Shown: piece by piece, positions 21,963-32,628 of the stretch | Layout: each line of letters opens with the position of its first letter | Position numbering within the stretch: position 1 is the first letter of the stretch | NCBI GenBank assembly: GCA_021234155.1 | Contig: JAJEKV010000058.1 | Span: forward strand, 7,066,992 to 7,130,991 | DNA: 64,000 bases | Reading direction: 5' to 3' | Origin: Isoetes taiwanensis | Taxonomy: Eukaryota; Streptophyta; Lycopodiopsida; Isoetales; Isoetaceae | The notes under the pieces: model-generated | Told to the model about the DNA's origin: nothing | The model's database searches: none | What the model saw: the letters and a program-made list of their open reading frames with translations, nothing else | Made by a program: the position numbers and the translations under genes

Positions 21963-22365
21963 TTTTGCCAGAAGGGCAAAATTTTTTAAAGTTATAATAC
22001 AAACCATTACATTACACACCTTAAAACCCTTAAACCCCTTTTTTGTTTGGGTGTATATTAACACGGGGTGACTTTGGCAAATGAGAGCCCCTATAATTAT
22101 GTTTTGTGCATTACAAAATCAACACCATATAGTATGTTACCTGAAATCTTATAGCATTTTTCAAATCTTGTTATACAGTATCATAATTTCTATACATCCA
22201 TACCCCATAAACGAGGAATTTTGTGGACGGTGTAGATTAAGGAATAATGGGTGAATATGCCTGTTTAACAGCTCTCGTTGCCCGGAGTCACCCCCCGTGT
22301 GAATATACACCCAAACAAAAAAGGGGTTTAAGGGTTTTAAGGTGTGTAATGTAACGTAACAATAC
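21963..22365 (+). mobile_element. Foldback element copy C
   Basis: Arms about 21,991-22,072 and 22,286-22,365 are reverse complements (ATTACACACCTTAAAACCCT ... TTTAAGGGTTTTAAGGTGTG), and the interior matches copy B (AAATCAACACCATA, ACGGTGTAGATTAAGGAATAA, GCTCTCGTTGCCCGGAGTCA). Just left of the left arm is TTTTGCC-AGAAG-GGCAAAA (21,963-21,981) followed by T6, echoing the hairpin plus T tract of copies A and B. Confidence 0.8.
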
Positions 22366-22787
22366 AGAGACATAGCATTGTATTATTACAACATGCATTT
22401 GAAGTAGGAATTTCCCCTATACATCGAACAATCTATCATTGAGCTTAGCACTTCCATCTTGCATAAGAGCAGAAACAATATTTTTATAATCAAGATTTAG
22501 CCAACTAGCATAACATGGCAACTGCCATTATTAAGGCTCTCCATAGTATTATATCCTTCTCATTAATTTTGTCAAAGACCCTTTGTGCATCCTCCAGTCT
22601 CTTAAACCTTCCATACATGTACACAAGAGGCATGCAAGTGGATATATATGTATCTATAAAGGCAACTCCCATAACAAAACAAACTGCTTATGAACTCCAC
22701 TTTCTTTGCTTGTAGGCTGAGAAGGAAAAAATGTTGACCGACTTGCTAAAGCCATTTTTTATCTCTTCAACTCTAAGTGTTAATCTC
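22366..22787. other. Intergenic DNA
   Basis: No gene recognised. The last 12 bp (22,776-22,787, AGTGTTAATCTC) are duplicated at 24,776-24,787, flanking composite block 1. Confidence 0.5.
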
Positions 22788-22984
22788 TTGAATCGCATCG
22801 ATCCGAGACATCGGATCGCCATTCTAGAATGGGACGAGCATGCATGTCATGCATGCATGCGGGCGGCGCATGCCCGTGTTGGTTGGGAGTTCGCTATTTC
22901 AGGCGCGTTTCTGCATCCTCGTCTCATCGGCGTTTCCTCTTCTCTCAGCAGTACCTTATTCTCTTTGAATTGTTTCCAGGCAGG

Positions 22985-23710
22985 GGAGGGGATGGTTTAG
23001 GAGGTGGTCTATGGATTACCAACAGATGGTGGCACTGGCAGATTCTGATGCGCAGAATGGGCAATTGGATGCGGGCTATGCTGCCACTCTGTGGGATGCC
23101 TCTACTCTTGCAAAGCCCAAGACAGAGCACTATCACGCTCAGATTAATCCCGGCCTTGAGCATGGACCCCATCGGTACTTGAAAGCACACATCTCTGTGA
23201 AGAAACGGAGAGCTATTGCCGCCATAAGGACGGGTTCCCATTACCTCAGAATTGAGACAGGTCGCTGGGGGGTGAATGGCGGGCACGGGATCCCCAAGGA
23301 GGAGAGGATATGTCAGTGTTGTGAGATGCACGTGATAGAGGATGAGCACCATGCCCTCCCGGTGCCAAAGATATGCCCATGTCCGAGCAGTGCACATTGA
23401 TCTTAGATGCTCACGACATACCGCTACATCGATTACTCGCATCACCTATGGTAGCGTGGGGGAGCTTACATCCTGCGAGATTTGCCGTCCGGACTTGCTC
23501 TTACGGGGCATGGTATTTGAGAGCCCCTTTTGTTAGGGTTTTTCCTCCCAAGTGGGGTTTTTTCATCCCGGTAGTAGGGTTCTCTTGTCTGATTACATTG
23601 TTTGTTTTGGTGTTGGGGTTTTTGGCTTTTTGCATTACGTGTTCCGTCTCATAGGCCTCGGCCTCCGTGGGCGTTAAAATAAACTTCCTTCCTTCCTTCC
23701 TTCCTTTTAG
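22985..23710 (+). mobile_element. LINE 3' fragment with (CTTC)n tail
   Basis: The frame at 23,011 encodes a LINE C-terminal region: KRRAIAAIRTGSHYLRIETG, then a Cys/His knuckle ICQCCEMHVIEDEHHAL; a +1 shift near 23,357 gives RCQRYAHVRAV. This is the EDEHH...CP.Y...R module downstream of RT in many LINEs. After the stop, a loop-forming TTAGGGTTTTTCC...GGGG region (about 23,533-23,570), a 3' UTR, then AAATAAA and (CTTC)n (23,684-23,706), a short-repeat tail instead of poly-A. Confidence 0.75.
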
Positions 23711-24050
23711 GCCTTTGGCCTCGTTCTGTGACCCGTCCCTCGATCCTAGTTTGTAAGGAAGTTCTCCGGTAGTCGGGCGGTTTGTTGGTTTCTTGCGAGT
23801 CCCATTCTAGAATCGCATCGATCCGAGACATCGGATCGCCATTCTAGAATGGGACGAGCATGCATATCATGCATGCATGCGGGCGGCGCATGCCGTGTTA
23901 GTTGGGAGTTCGCTATTTCGGTAGCGTTTACGCATCCTCGTCTCATCGGGGCTTCCTCTTCTCTCGGCCGGTACCTTATTCTCTTTGAACCCACCCTCCC
24001 CCTTCTTTGTTTATTGTATTTTGTATAAGTTTACTGTTTATCATGTTTTC

Positions 24051-24085
24051 CACCCATTTGGGTGATGCTTTTCCACCCACGGGTG
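24051..24085 (+). repeat. Two tandem hairpins in composite unit 2
   Basis: TTTTCCACCCA-TT-TGGGTGATGC is followed directly by TTTTCCACCC-AC-GGGTGATGC: same stem, different loop. A third stem, CACCT...AGGTG, follows near 24,447-24,463. Confidence 0.75.
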
Positions 24086-24490
24086 ATGCTATTCTCTGGT
24101 ATGTTAGGTGTTGTCTCGTTTGTTGTGTTGGTGATGTGCGGAATACAGGGTTGGCGGCGGCAGGAATGTTTTCGACTTCTCCATGCGGGGGTTTTTGGGA
24201 GCGATTCTATGCCCCGGGGATGTCACATAGTTTATGGCGTATATACCATGTGAGTGAAAGGGGTGGGTTTTTTTTCACCCTAAACCGTATGTATAAATAC
24301 GGATAGGGGCTTGGCAAGGGGTTTTCTGGGGGAAAATCTAGTGTAATATGTATACGAGAAGGGGCGTTTAGAAGGCTGGACAAGGCGTATACGGAGGGTT
24401 TTTTGCTGACCCCATTAACGCACGTGGCGTATCACCTTTATAGTAGGTGAAACCCCCGGGTTCTATGCCTTACGTTTGTCTAAGCCCCTT

Positions 24491-24569
24491 GCCGAAGGCT
24501 TATCACTAGGGTTTTTCCTCGAAAACCCGAAAGGGCGGGGTTTTTTAATCCCGGTGATAAGCTTTCGGC
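24491..24569 (+). other. Conserved nested stem-loop (copy 1)
   Basis: Outer arms GCCGAAGGCTTATCAC and GTGATAAGCTTTCGGC pair with one G-T; inside, AAAACCC pairs with GGGTTTT, or CCC-GAAA-GGG forms a GNRA-capped loop. It is identical at 27,547-27,625, with a diverged form at 34,177-34,229. Confidence 0.8.
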
Positions 24570-24787
24570 AGGTACATCAGCCACTCATCTATTAGCATTG
24601 TATTTTTTTGGGGTCCAAATATAATTGGATTTTCCCTTTATTTTTCGTGGGTAGCTCGCATGTGTGCGGCTACCCACTGTCCACCATTGTAGAAAATCTG
24701 CTGAGATGAATGAGAAGCCTATCTATCGGGCGGTTTGTTGGTTTCTTGCGAGTCCCATTCTTGAATTCATGAGCTAGTGTTAATCTC

Positions 24788-26026
24788 CTTAAAATTCGGC
24801 CAGAAGCAAGTTAATGTTCTGTAAGCATGGGTTGGGCAGTGATGACCTGGATCTTGTTTGCCATTTCTCATTCCATGTAGGCTTCAAGCTGGCTTTTGGG
24901 TCGTGTGTGTTCAGTACGGTAGAGCAGCTATGGTTCTTAACTAAGCTGTTTCGAACCAAGATGTATTCTTATTCATTAGATTGGAGCGGCCGTCCTTGCC
25001 TTGCCAGTTACCCGGTTGGAACATCGGGATCCAGAACACAGGTGATCGCCAGTTTACAGGGAACAATGTGTTTGGAGCAGTCACCAGCATATCCTGGGTA
25101 TATTTCATCATATACCCAAGATATGCCACAAATCCACATAAACTAGGGTTTGCCCCCTAGGGGCAATCCAAAAATTAAAGTGTCCACATACAGGAAGGGA
25201 ATGTTTAGAAGTTGTTGAACTTCTTTTCAATATATAATGCATTTTCTACCCAGCCCCAATTTATTGCATTATATATGCTTTATCATTCAATTCAATTTTG
25301 TAAATTCAATTCAATTTAAATTGGTCAATCCTTTGCTCCAATAATGCCCCTACAATATATAAGTTGCGCCATTAGTGGGTGCATATATACTCTGGGCCAT
25401 TTATATACAACTAGTCACTTACATATCCCTATCCATGCACAAAAGAAAAAGAATACTGTTACAAACACCCGCACACATTTACTAGCTTGGCAGATAAGTA
25501 TTTCCTTTTTTCGTTATGTGCATGGATAGGGCTATGTAAATAATAGTTTAATCTTAAGATTCATATGAACCTTAACAAGAAGTCATCTTCTTAATCTCTC
25601 CAGATCAGCTAGTAAAGAAGGTCATCTTCTTAATCCCTCGGGAGAGCTAGTAGAAAAGGTCTTCTTAATCCCTCTTCTTTATCATCACTATTTTGGACAA
25701 TTAAAAAATTGTTAGACTTTCCAAAAAATAGAGTAAAATAGACTTTTTAACGTCCATGGAACCAATAGGCGATGGGACCCATATAATGGGCTAGAACAAC
25801 CCAAAACATTACCAAACATAATAATAACATTACAAAGCTTAGGCAAAAGGGCAGATGAAACCATGACTTGGCCTTTAGAGAAGATAATCAAACCAGACTT
25901 TAAATTCTAGGCAATAATATATGGTTCATGCTAAAATTGGTCTTGAAGCTTCAAATTACATGTATGTATTCACGAAGAAAAGAGGATATAACTTAAAAAA
26001 GTTAAAACAAAATAGAGTTGACATAA
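24788..26026. other. Intergenic DNA between composite block and peptide gene
   Basis: A 110-codon frame at 24,814-25,146 has no recognisable domain. It also holds the hairpins at 25,087-25,166 (separate entry) and short duplicated phrases AAGAAGGTCATCTTCTTAAT near 25,580-25,650. Confidence 0.4.
25087..25166 (-). other. Two adjacent hairpins, possible Helitron-type end
   Basis: GCATATCCTGGGTATA / TATACCCAAGATATGC (25,087-25,126) has a 16-bp stem with one mismatch. Next, on the minus strand, TTGCCCC-TAG-GGGGCAA (25,150-25,166) is followed three bases later by CTAG (25,143-25,146) and T, resembling a Helitron 3' end; the spacer is shorter than usual. Confidence 0.4.
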
Positions 26027-26305
26027 TTAATGGCGAATAATAAAAGAGGTGAGGAATGCAAGGAGCAGGACCAATCCGGCATCCATAGAATGCCCTGCAT
26101 ACAATCAAACAAAGTCAAAGATTAAAAACAAATGAACATCACCAATGAAAAGCATTGAATTAGATATCAGCAAATATTAACCTAATGCTCCGCCTGAAGT
26201 ATGGCCCTTCTTTTTCTTAGCCTCCACAATAACAACTGATGCTAAAATTAGCATCACATAAACTATAGCAATAAGCCTAAATCCTATCTTCCGCCCCATA
26301 GCCAT
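26027..26305 (-). CDS. Small GPI-anchored-type peptide, two exons
   Basis: Exon 1 is 26,305-26,182 and exon 2 is 26,094-26,027, joined at TTAG|GTTAAT and TATGCAG|GGCAT. The product is 63 residues: a signal peptide (hydrophobic residues about 11-27, likely cut after VEA29), a short basic mature part KKKKGHTSGGALGHS, then MDAGLVLLLAFLTSFIIRH, a C-terminal hydrophobic tail preceded by small residues as in GPI-anchor signals. The architecture is that of arabinogalactan peptides, but no Pro/Hyp motif is present. I chose Met at 26,305 rather than 26,389 because a TATA box at 26,433-26,440 would put the start site near 26,405, leaving about 100 nt of leader. Predicted to sit on the outer plasma membrane; function unknown. 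Confidence 0.65.
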
Positions 26306-26432
26306 ATGATCCAGATCAAAACTAAGAACTAAAAAGGGAAGAAAAAAGAAGAAGCTCAAAACAGGATATATCGTTGTTTCGAATCCCAAAAGGTCGCGTC
26401 TGTTTGGAGAGGCGGAAGGGGAACATGGACTA

Positions 26433-26440
26433 TTTATATA
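26433..26440 (-). promoter_or_regulatory. TATA box of the small peptide gene
   Basis: On the minus strand CTATATAAATAG lies about 128 bp upstream of the chosen ATG, a good plant TATA match. From 26,450 to 26,810 nothing else is recognised. Confidence 0.6.
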
Positions 26441-26810
26441 GAGGGCATTTTCTCACAATTACAGTGTCACAAAATCTATTTGCCTAAGTACTTTTGTGCC
26501 ACCTATAAAACACATAGAGATCATTCTGTGTAGATTTATGTTCCTATATATAAGGAAATGATGTGTTTTTACATATATATATACCGTAACATGCAATATA
26601 TAATATGTATAAATCACAAATTAGTAATTTATTAAATTCAATTGTAACCTAGAACTATTGACAATGAAACCACATTGCACGTAGAATAAACCATGCCATG
26701 ATCAAAACAACACAGGCTAGGCTGGCAAAACCCATATACGTGGTCATGTTCATGTACACATCGTGCAACAAGGAGGGAAGTTTTCTAGCAAAAATAGACA
26801 TTGGTATTCA

Positions 26811-27826
26811 ATCCCATCGATCCGAGCCATCGGATCGCCATTCTAGAATGGGACGAGCATGCATGTTTTGCATGCATGCGGGCAGCGCATGCCCGTTTTG
26901 GTTGGGAGTTCGCTATTTTAGGCGTGTTTCTGCTTCGACTTCTCATCGGTACGCTTCCTCTTCTCTCTGAAGCATACCTTATTCTCTTTTGAATTGTTTC
27001 CGGCGGGGGGGCTTCTTCTGCTGGTTTGGTTTAATTTGGCTTTTCTTTCTTCTTTGTCCTTTTCCACTTTTAGCCTTCGATCTGTGACCTTCGTCCTCGA
27101 TCCTAGTTTGTTAAGGAAGTCCTTTGGTATTGGCGGTTTGTTGGTTTCATGCGAGTCCCATTCTAGAATCCCATCGATCCGAGCCATCGGATCGCCATTC
27201 TAGAATGGGACGAGCATGCATGTACGCATGCATGCAGGCAAGCGATGCCCGTTTTGGTTGGGAGTTCGCTATTTTAGGCGTGTTTACGCCCGACTTCTCA
27301 TCGGCGCTTCCTCTTCTCTCTCAAAGATTACCTTATTCTCTTTGAACCCACCCCCCCCCCTTCTTTGTTATTGTTTTTTATCGCGTGGCACGCGGCAGAA
27401 TCAACCCTCCACTCTGGGAGGTTTGTTTTGTCTTGTTGTTTTGTTGGTGATGTGCAGGTACAGGTTCGCGAGCGGCATCTGTTTCGACTTTTCCATTCGT
27501 GGGTTTTGGGAGTGATTTTTATGTCTTACGTTTGTCCAAGCCCCTTGCCGAAGGCTTATCACTAGGGTTTTTCCTCGAAAACCCGAAAGGGCGGGGTTTT
27601 TTAATCCCGGTGATAAGCTTTCGGCAGGTACACTAGCCCAATCTCTGTTAGCATTGTATTTTGTTGGGGTCCAAATGATATAATTGGATTTTCCCTTTAT
27701 TTTTTTAGGTAGTTCGCATGTGTGCGGCTACCCACTATCCACCATTGTAGAAAATCTGCTGAGATGAATGAGAAGCAAGTCTAAGTCGGGCGGTTTGTTG
27801 GTTTCATGCGAGTCCCATTCTAGAAT
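26811..27826 (+). mobile_element. Hairpin-rich composite element, block 2
   Basis: Same two-unit design as block 1 without the LINE piece: unit 1 is 26,811-27,168 and unit 2 is 27,169-27,826. Both start CCCATCGATCCGAGCC and end GCGAGTCCCATTCTAGAAT. Head stems are preserved while loops differ (GCATGCATG-TTTTG-CATGCATGC, GCATGCATG-TACG-CATGCATGC). The tail of unit 2 keeps the nested stem-loop (27,547-27,625), TCCAA/TTGGA and GGTAG...CGCATGTGTGCG...CTACC. Unit 1 corresponds to block-1 unit 1 and unit 2 to block-1 unit 2, so the dimer moved or was copied as a whole. No clear target duplication here. Confidence 0.75.
27547..27625 (+). other. Conserved nested stem-loop (copy 2)
   Basis: Base-for-base the same as 24,491-24,569, in sequence that otherwise shows scattered differences. 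Confidence 0.8.
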
Positions 27827-30009
27827 ACACAAATCAAATACGTCCAATGTGACATATCTTTCAACACCCGTAAGGAAAAAAACAAAGGGGTAACGTAGTG
27901 CATTTTCATTTCTTTTTCGTTTTTTAAGTTCTCACTTGTAAAAACATTGAACATGTACCAAGAAACTTATTGTGAATCTAATAAGAATAAACATCTTATA
28001 TTGAGGATAACAAGGGTGAAAGAGTACTAAAAAAACTATATATTAGTACCTTTCATGTACTTACGTGGAAGTGTAAAATTGTATCTTATAAGACTACTTG
28101 TGTAGCATTACCGACATGTTGTAAGGTACTTTTCAATGTCAACAAAAAGCAACTAATATCATCATGTTTGACTAGGACTATTTTCCATTGAGGGCTACAA
28201 AACTTTGAATCATGGTTGTCGCAGATTATCAAGTCTGGTGAAATGATGTTAGCAAATGAGCTCCTTTTGGATGAAGATTATCATGCTATAACCTCTTGCA
28301 CTAAATCTGGCTGTTCAAATTGGTATCTGGCAGCTATGAAGCCCATGATTTAAGGGGATCAATGGCTTCATCTCGTGGGTCTGCAGCATAACCCACTCGA
28401 GTGAGCCATTTACCCTCGCGTGTACTTGTCTTATGCGTATAAACTATCTGAGTGTACTCAAAAGGGTCTTAATGGGCCATGCATACTATACTCATTAGAA
28501 AAAGTACCTAAATTTTGTAATGGTTATGTAGAAGATATACTAAAGGGTAGCTAACGGTTTTACTTGACATAGATTACATTGTTCATTGTCCCATATATAA
28601 TTGCAGTTTCAATGTCCAAATATCCAAAAGATGACCAGGATGAGATTATTCATAACAACTATTAAGCCAAAAGTTGATTATAGTTTTATTTTCTATATAA
28701 GTTAATCTTTGCAATGGGCAAAAGTACTTTATGGGGTATATATATGGAGACAACTAGTGGAACATATGATACGAGATTTTTCCTCATGAATAGTAGTAGA
28801 TAAGGGAGTTTTGCATGACCCTAGGAATGAGTCCCCCGTGTTAACCCCCTCATAGGCCCTACACTACAATCATGGGTAACGTGATAGATTCTCGTTGATA
28901 TTAAAAGCTATAATGTTGAAGTATAGAAAGGGTATAACTGGCTAGAACAAAGTGGCATTATAAGACTAGTGAGATGGATGTGCTTCAATTGTACATTGGG
29001 ATCAATCTCGTCTTACATGGACCCGTAACCAACATTGAAGAAGTAGATAACATGATGTGCAATGGATAGATCAACAACGACCAAGCATTCAAGCGGCCAA
29101 CATGGCATGATGTACATTATGAAAGGTATGATAATTGGCATGGGTGAATATTTAAAGTTTCTTATGCCTTGTGATAAATCTAAAATACATGAATATTGGA
29201 TGCGAATAAGAATGAGATTAAACTTGCGATGCTTAAAAATGCAGACGAATGTCGGGGTGATGCACATATATAAAAAGGGTGTGTTTATAGATTAGCAAAA
29301 AAACACCCCTTGTATTAGAACCCCCTCCATATGCAATTTACCCTAAATGCATATGAAAACACTTCAAAAAAAGAGGGAACCCTAACTTGCACTCAAACAT
29401 AAAATACGGGGACAAATGTCAAACCCCCTTGGATAAATGCTCATAATGCTTCATTAGTTCAATTAGATGGTCAATGTCACTATCTAGCTTCAAAGATAGT
29501 CAATTTTGAATGGTTTTGATGATCTGCAAAGGAGTTCTTATTGAATAATAGATGCTTTTGTATTTGATGTAGTATCCCAAAATTCTACGAATATGATGAA
29601 TTGCTTAATATTACATCTAAGAAAGCAATAACTAGAATAATGACCCTTCATCCATAATGGAGATTTAGAGGTTATATGGCCATTGAGTTCCATAAACCCT
29701 AGGTCGTGTCAACATCTTGAAAAAGGTAGAATGTAACATAAGAAATGCCACACAAAGAAAAGTGGACACAAGGTTACAAAAGTGTTTAATAACAGAGGTC
29801 TAGAAGTACTGATATATAAGTTAATTTTTTTTCTTTTTCTTTTTCTTTTTCTTTTTCTTTACTATTCTGTCAGCATTGATGTGAAGAGGGTGGTTATCCC
29901 CTGTCATCATCGATGCATGGAGGCCGTTTAGTGGGAAAGAAGACTAACTATAGGCTATTGTCTTCACCATAAAATTTGTCTAGGTTCATTATACCTACCA
30001 CTTTCAAAC
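27827..30009. other. Intergenic DNA
   Basis: No recognisable gene in 2.2 kb. Frames are short and interrupted, with AT-rich sequence throughout. Confidence 0.45.
29825..29860. repeat. (TTTTTC)n microsatellite
   Basis: About six tandem TTTTTC units, slightly interrupted. Confidence 0.9.
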
Positions 30010-30240
30010 CTAAACATTAAGGCAAGTGGAGACATGATTGTAGGGAATGTGATTTGACTATAATGTTTGTACCACATGTGTATAATGTGAATGAGAAGTT
30101 TTTTTTTTTTTTGAAGAACGTGTTTTACTTCATATTATACACTCAAAATATTACAAAGTACTTCCAGAAGTAAGAAATATCCCTGAAGCATCAATCACTT
30201 TTAGATGATCACTCCATATTGGAAATTTAATACGATCAGG

Positions 30241-31285
30241 TCAATTGGAGATCTGAAAGCAATTATACAACTTCTTACGAATTTCTTGAAGTACCACCTG
30301 AGAAGAAATATGTTTATCATTAAAGACCTTTCTTCGCCTTCGCTTCCATACACTCCATATTAGCCAAGACTTTGCCATGTGAAATGCAATCCTTTTAGAA
30401 GCAGTCCACTGATTTGGATAAATACCCAAAAGAAAGTGCTGACTATCCAAAGATACTCCAAAAAGAGAATGCAGCCAGGACCTAAGAATACTCAGCTCTT
30501 CACACAAATATAGATAGATAGTATTTTAGCTCCAATGTTTCAATGCACCGCTCACACATTGGGCAAAGTGGGCTTACTCCCGGCTTAAAGCGATGAACCA
30601 TCTCATTAACTCTCAAAGAGCGATGAATCACCTGCCAAAGTAAAACATTTACCTTTGGAGGATTATATTTAGACCAAACAAGGTTCCAGATGGATTGCCA
30701 TTGAGAAGGCAAAGTCTGTAAGTGCCATTTTCGAGAAGGTGATAAAGTACTTGAGGATGTAAGCAATCTGTAGCATGAACTTACTAGCTTCTTGCCTTCT
30801 TTAATACCTTGAACAAAGTTCCAGCATCTCTGATCACCAACCTTCTTAATTAAAGGAAGAGCACTTGCTACATAAGCCCATATACTGATATCTTTATCCA
30901 ACAACCCATATTTTCTCCAAACCATTGCCAAGGAGCAATGTCAATACCAAAATACCCTTTGTTCAATAGAAATAATACCGCTCTCCTCCACCTTGCTTGG
31001 GAATGCGATGCGTAAATTCTACAACCGGGTGTAGTTGTCCATGAGTATACAAAGGCAACCACAAAAAGGGGAAGATGCACGAAGACAAGCTTCCCAATCA
31101 AATGTAATCACTATTTGGACTACCTTCCGGGCCCGAAGCAAGCCTTTCAATCTTGGAGAGGCATGTGAATAAGCTTTCAATGGATATAACAATGCCCAAG
31201 GGAGCTCAATTCTCACACCTCGCTTATGAAAAACCATACACTTCTTCACCGATTGTTTAAGTAACTTCATACCGGTGATGCACAA
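30241..31285 (-). pseudogene. LINE connection and zf-RVT region
   Basis: Broken into several frames: 31,285-31,019, 30,931-30,500 (WSKYNPPKVNVLLWQVIHRS, then SPLCPMCERCIETLE) and 30,507-30,241 (LGIYPNQWTASKRIAFHMAK). It matches the C-terminal half of copy 1 at 14,941-15,753. Confidence 0.8.
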
Positions 31286-31519
31286 TCATCTTTCAACAAA
31301 CTGAACAATAGCTTAGAAGCTAAGACCTTACCCTGTAAAGAAAGATCCAACATACCAAGTCCTCCTTGTTGTTTAAGCAACATACATTTCTTCCACGCAA
31401 CCTTTCACGATTGCCTCCTTTATCGATTACACGGACAAAATCTCTTATAATCTTTTATATCTCTGCAAACTTAGAATTTGGAGCCAATAGAACCGAAACC
31501 AAATAAATATGTGTATTGT

Positions 31520-32628
31520 TCAAACCGACTTAGCTACTTGAATTCTACCCGCCAAGGATAACTTTGAGCCTCTCCACCAAATCGGATGCCTTTGTAAATT
31601 TAAGATAATTTCATCCCATGCTTCATTCATGTCAATATCTAGACCAAAAGGGACTCCTAGAAGCTTTGTCTTTGAAGGTACAACCACCTTCCGGGCATAC
31701 TCATATAAAAAATGCGGAACTGCTTCCTTCCCCACCCATAAAGCACTACACTTAGCCCAATTAAGGAGACAACCAGATGCAATTGAAAATATATCCAAAA
31801 GCTTTTTGATTATCTGCACATTATTCTCTTCACCATCCACTAGCAAGAAGGTATCGTCTGCAAACTGATTAACCAAAACCTGGTCACCTTCCACCAATAA
31901 TAATCCCTTTACCAAACCATCCTTTTCAGCCTCATGCAATAGTTTGCGAAAAGTCCTTTACGCCACTATAGTAAACAAAAAGGAGCTAAAGGGCAACCTT
32001 GCCTTATTCCACGTTCAATTGGAAAAAGCACCAAGGGTTCTCCATGATACAGTACTACCCCCTTAGCAGAAATCAACATTTTATGCATCATAGAGCGGAA
32101 ACCAGGCCCAAATCCCAATTTCAAAAGCATGGCATCCAAGAAAGTCCACTTCACACTATCATAAGCTTTAGCAAAATCCAATTTTAAATATAGAAGATTT
32201 TGACCCGAACATTGGGCCCAATGAACTCCCTCATATGCTGCCACTATATTATGAAAAATTTGCCGACCTGGAAGAAAGCCTGACTGAGCCGCATCTATTC
32301 TCAATCCCAAAACCGGTTTAAGTCTTTCTGCATAGGCTTTTGCAATAATTTTATAGATAGTAGATAGAAGAGTTATTGGGCGCCAATCATGAATGCTCAC
32401 AGGTTCTTTCACTTTAGGAATAAGAGAAATCAAACCCGTATTCAAAATCCTATCAAATTGATGTGAAGTACACAAATCTTTGTATGCCTCCATAATGCTT
32501 ACTGACGTCCATTCCCAATACCTTTTAAAAAATTCTACAGGAATACCATCCATACCTGGGCATTTATCTGAAGCCAACTCAAACGTTGCTGCTCGCAATT
32601 CAGACATAGACAGTGGTGCCTCTAACAA
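31520..32628 (-). pseudogene. LINE reverse transcriptase
   Basis: 32,628-31,966 holds RT motifs in order: KCPGMDGIPVEFFKRYW, TGLISLIPKVKEPVSIHDWR, KLDFAKAYDSVKWTFLD, FPIERGIRQGCPLAPF. After a shift, 31,939-31,520 gives the active site NQFADDTFLLV (Phe for the usual Tyr) and thumb WWRGSKLSLAGRIQVAKSV. The frameshift between them (about 31,950) and later ones make it inactive. Confidence 0.88.

Larger units (their letters stand above)
22788..24775 (+). mobile_element. Hairpin-rich composite element, block 1
   Basis: Two head-to-tail units. Unit 1 starts near 22,793 and ends CGAGTCCCATTCTAGAAT (about 23,814); unit 2 runs from there to CGAGTCCCATTCTTGAAT (about 24,765). Both share a head of four hairpins within 80 bp (for unit 1: GATCCGA/TCGGATC, CCATTCTAGAATGG, GCATGCATG/CATGCATGC, CGGGC/GCCCG) and a tail GGGCGGTTTGTTGGTTTC. 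ATTCTAGAATGGGAC at the head and its complement at the tail form 15-bp terminal inverted repeats. A LINE piece lies in unit 1. The block is flanked by a 12-bp direct repeat (22,776-22,787 and 24,776-24,787). I recognise no known family. Confidence 0.75.

Noticed and set aside
24690..24720. Hammerhead ribozyme core near CTGAGATGAATGAG in the composite tail
   Set aside because: The required CUGANGA and GAAA boxes are not present in the right arrangement.
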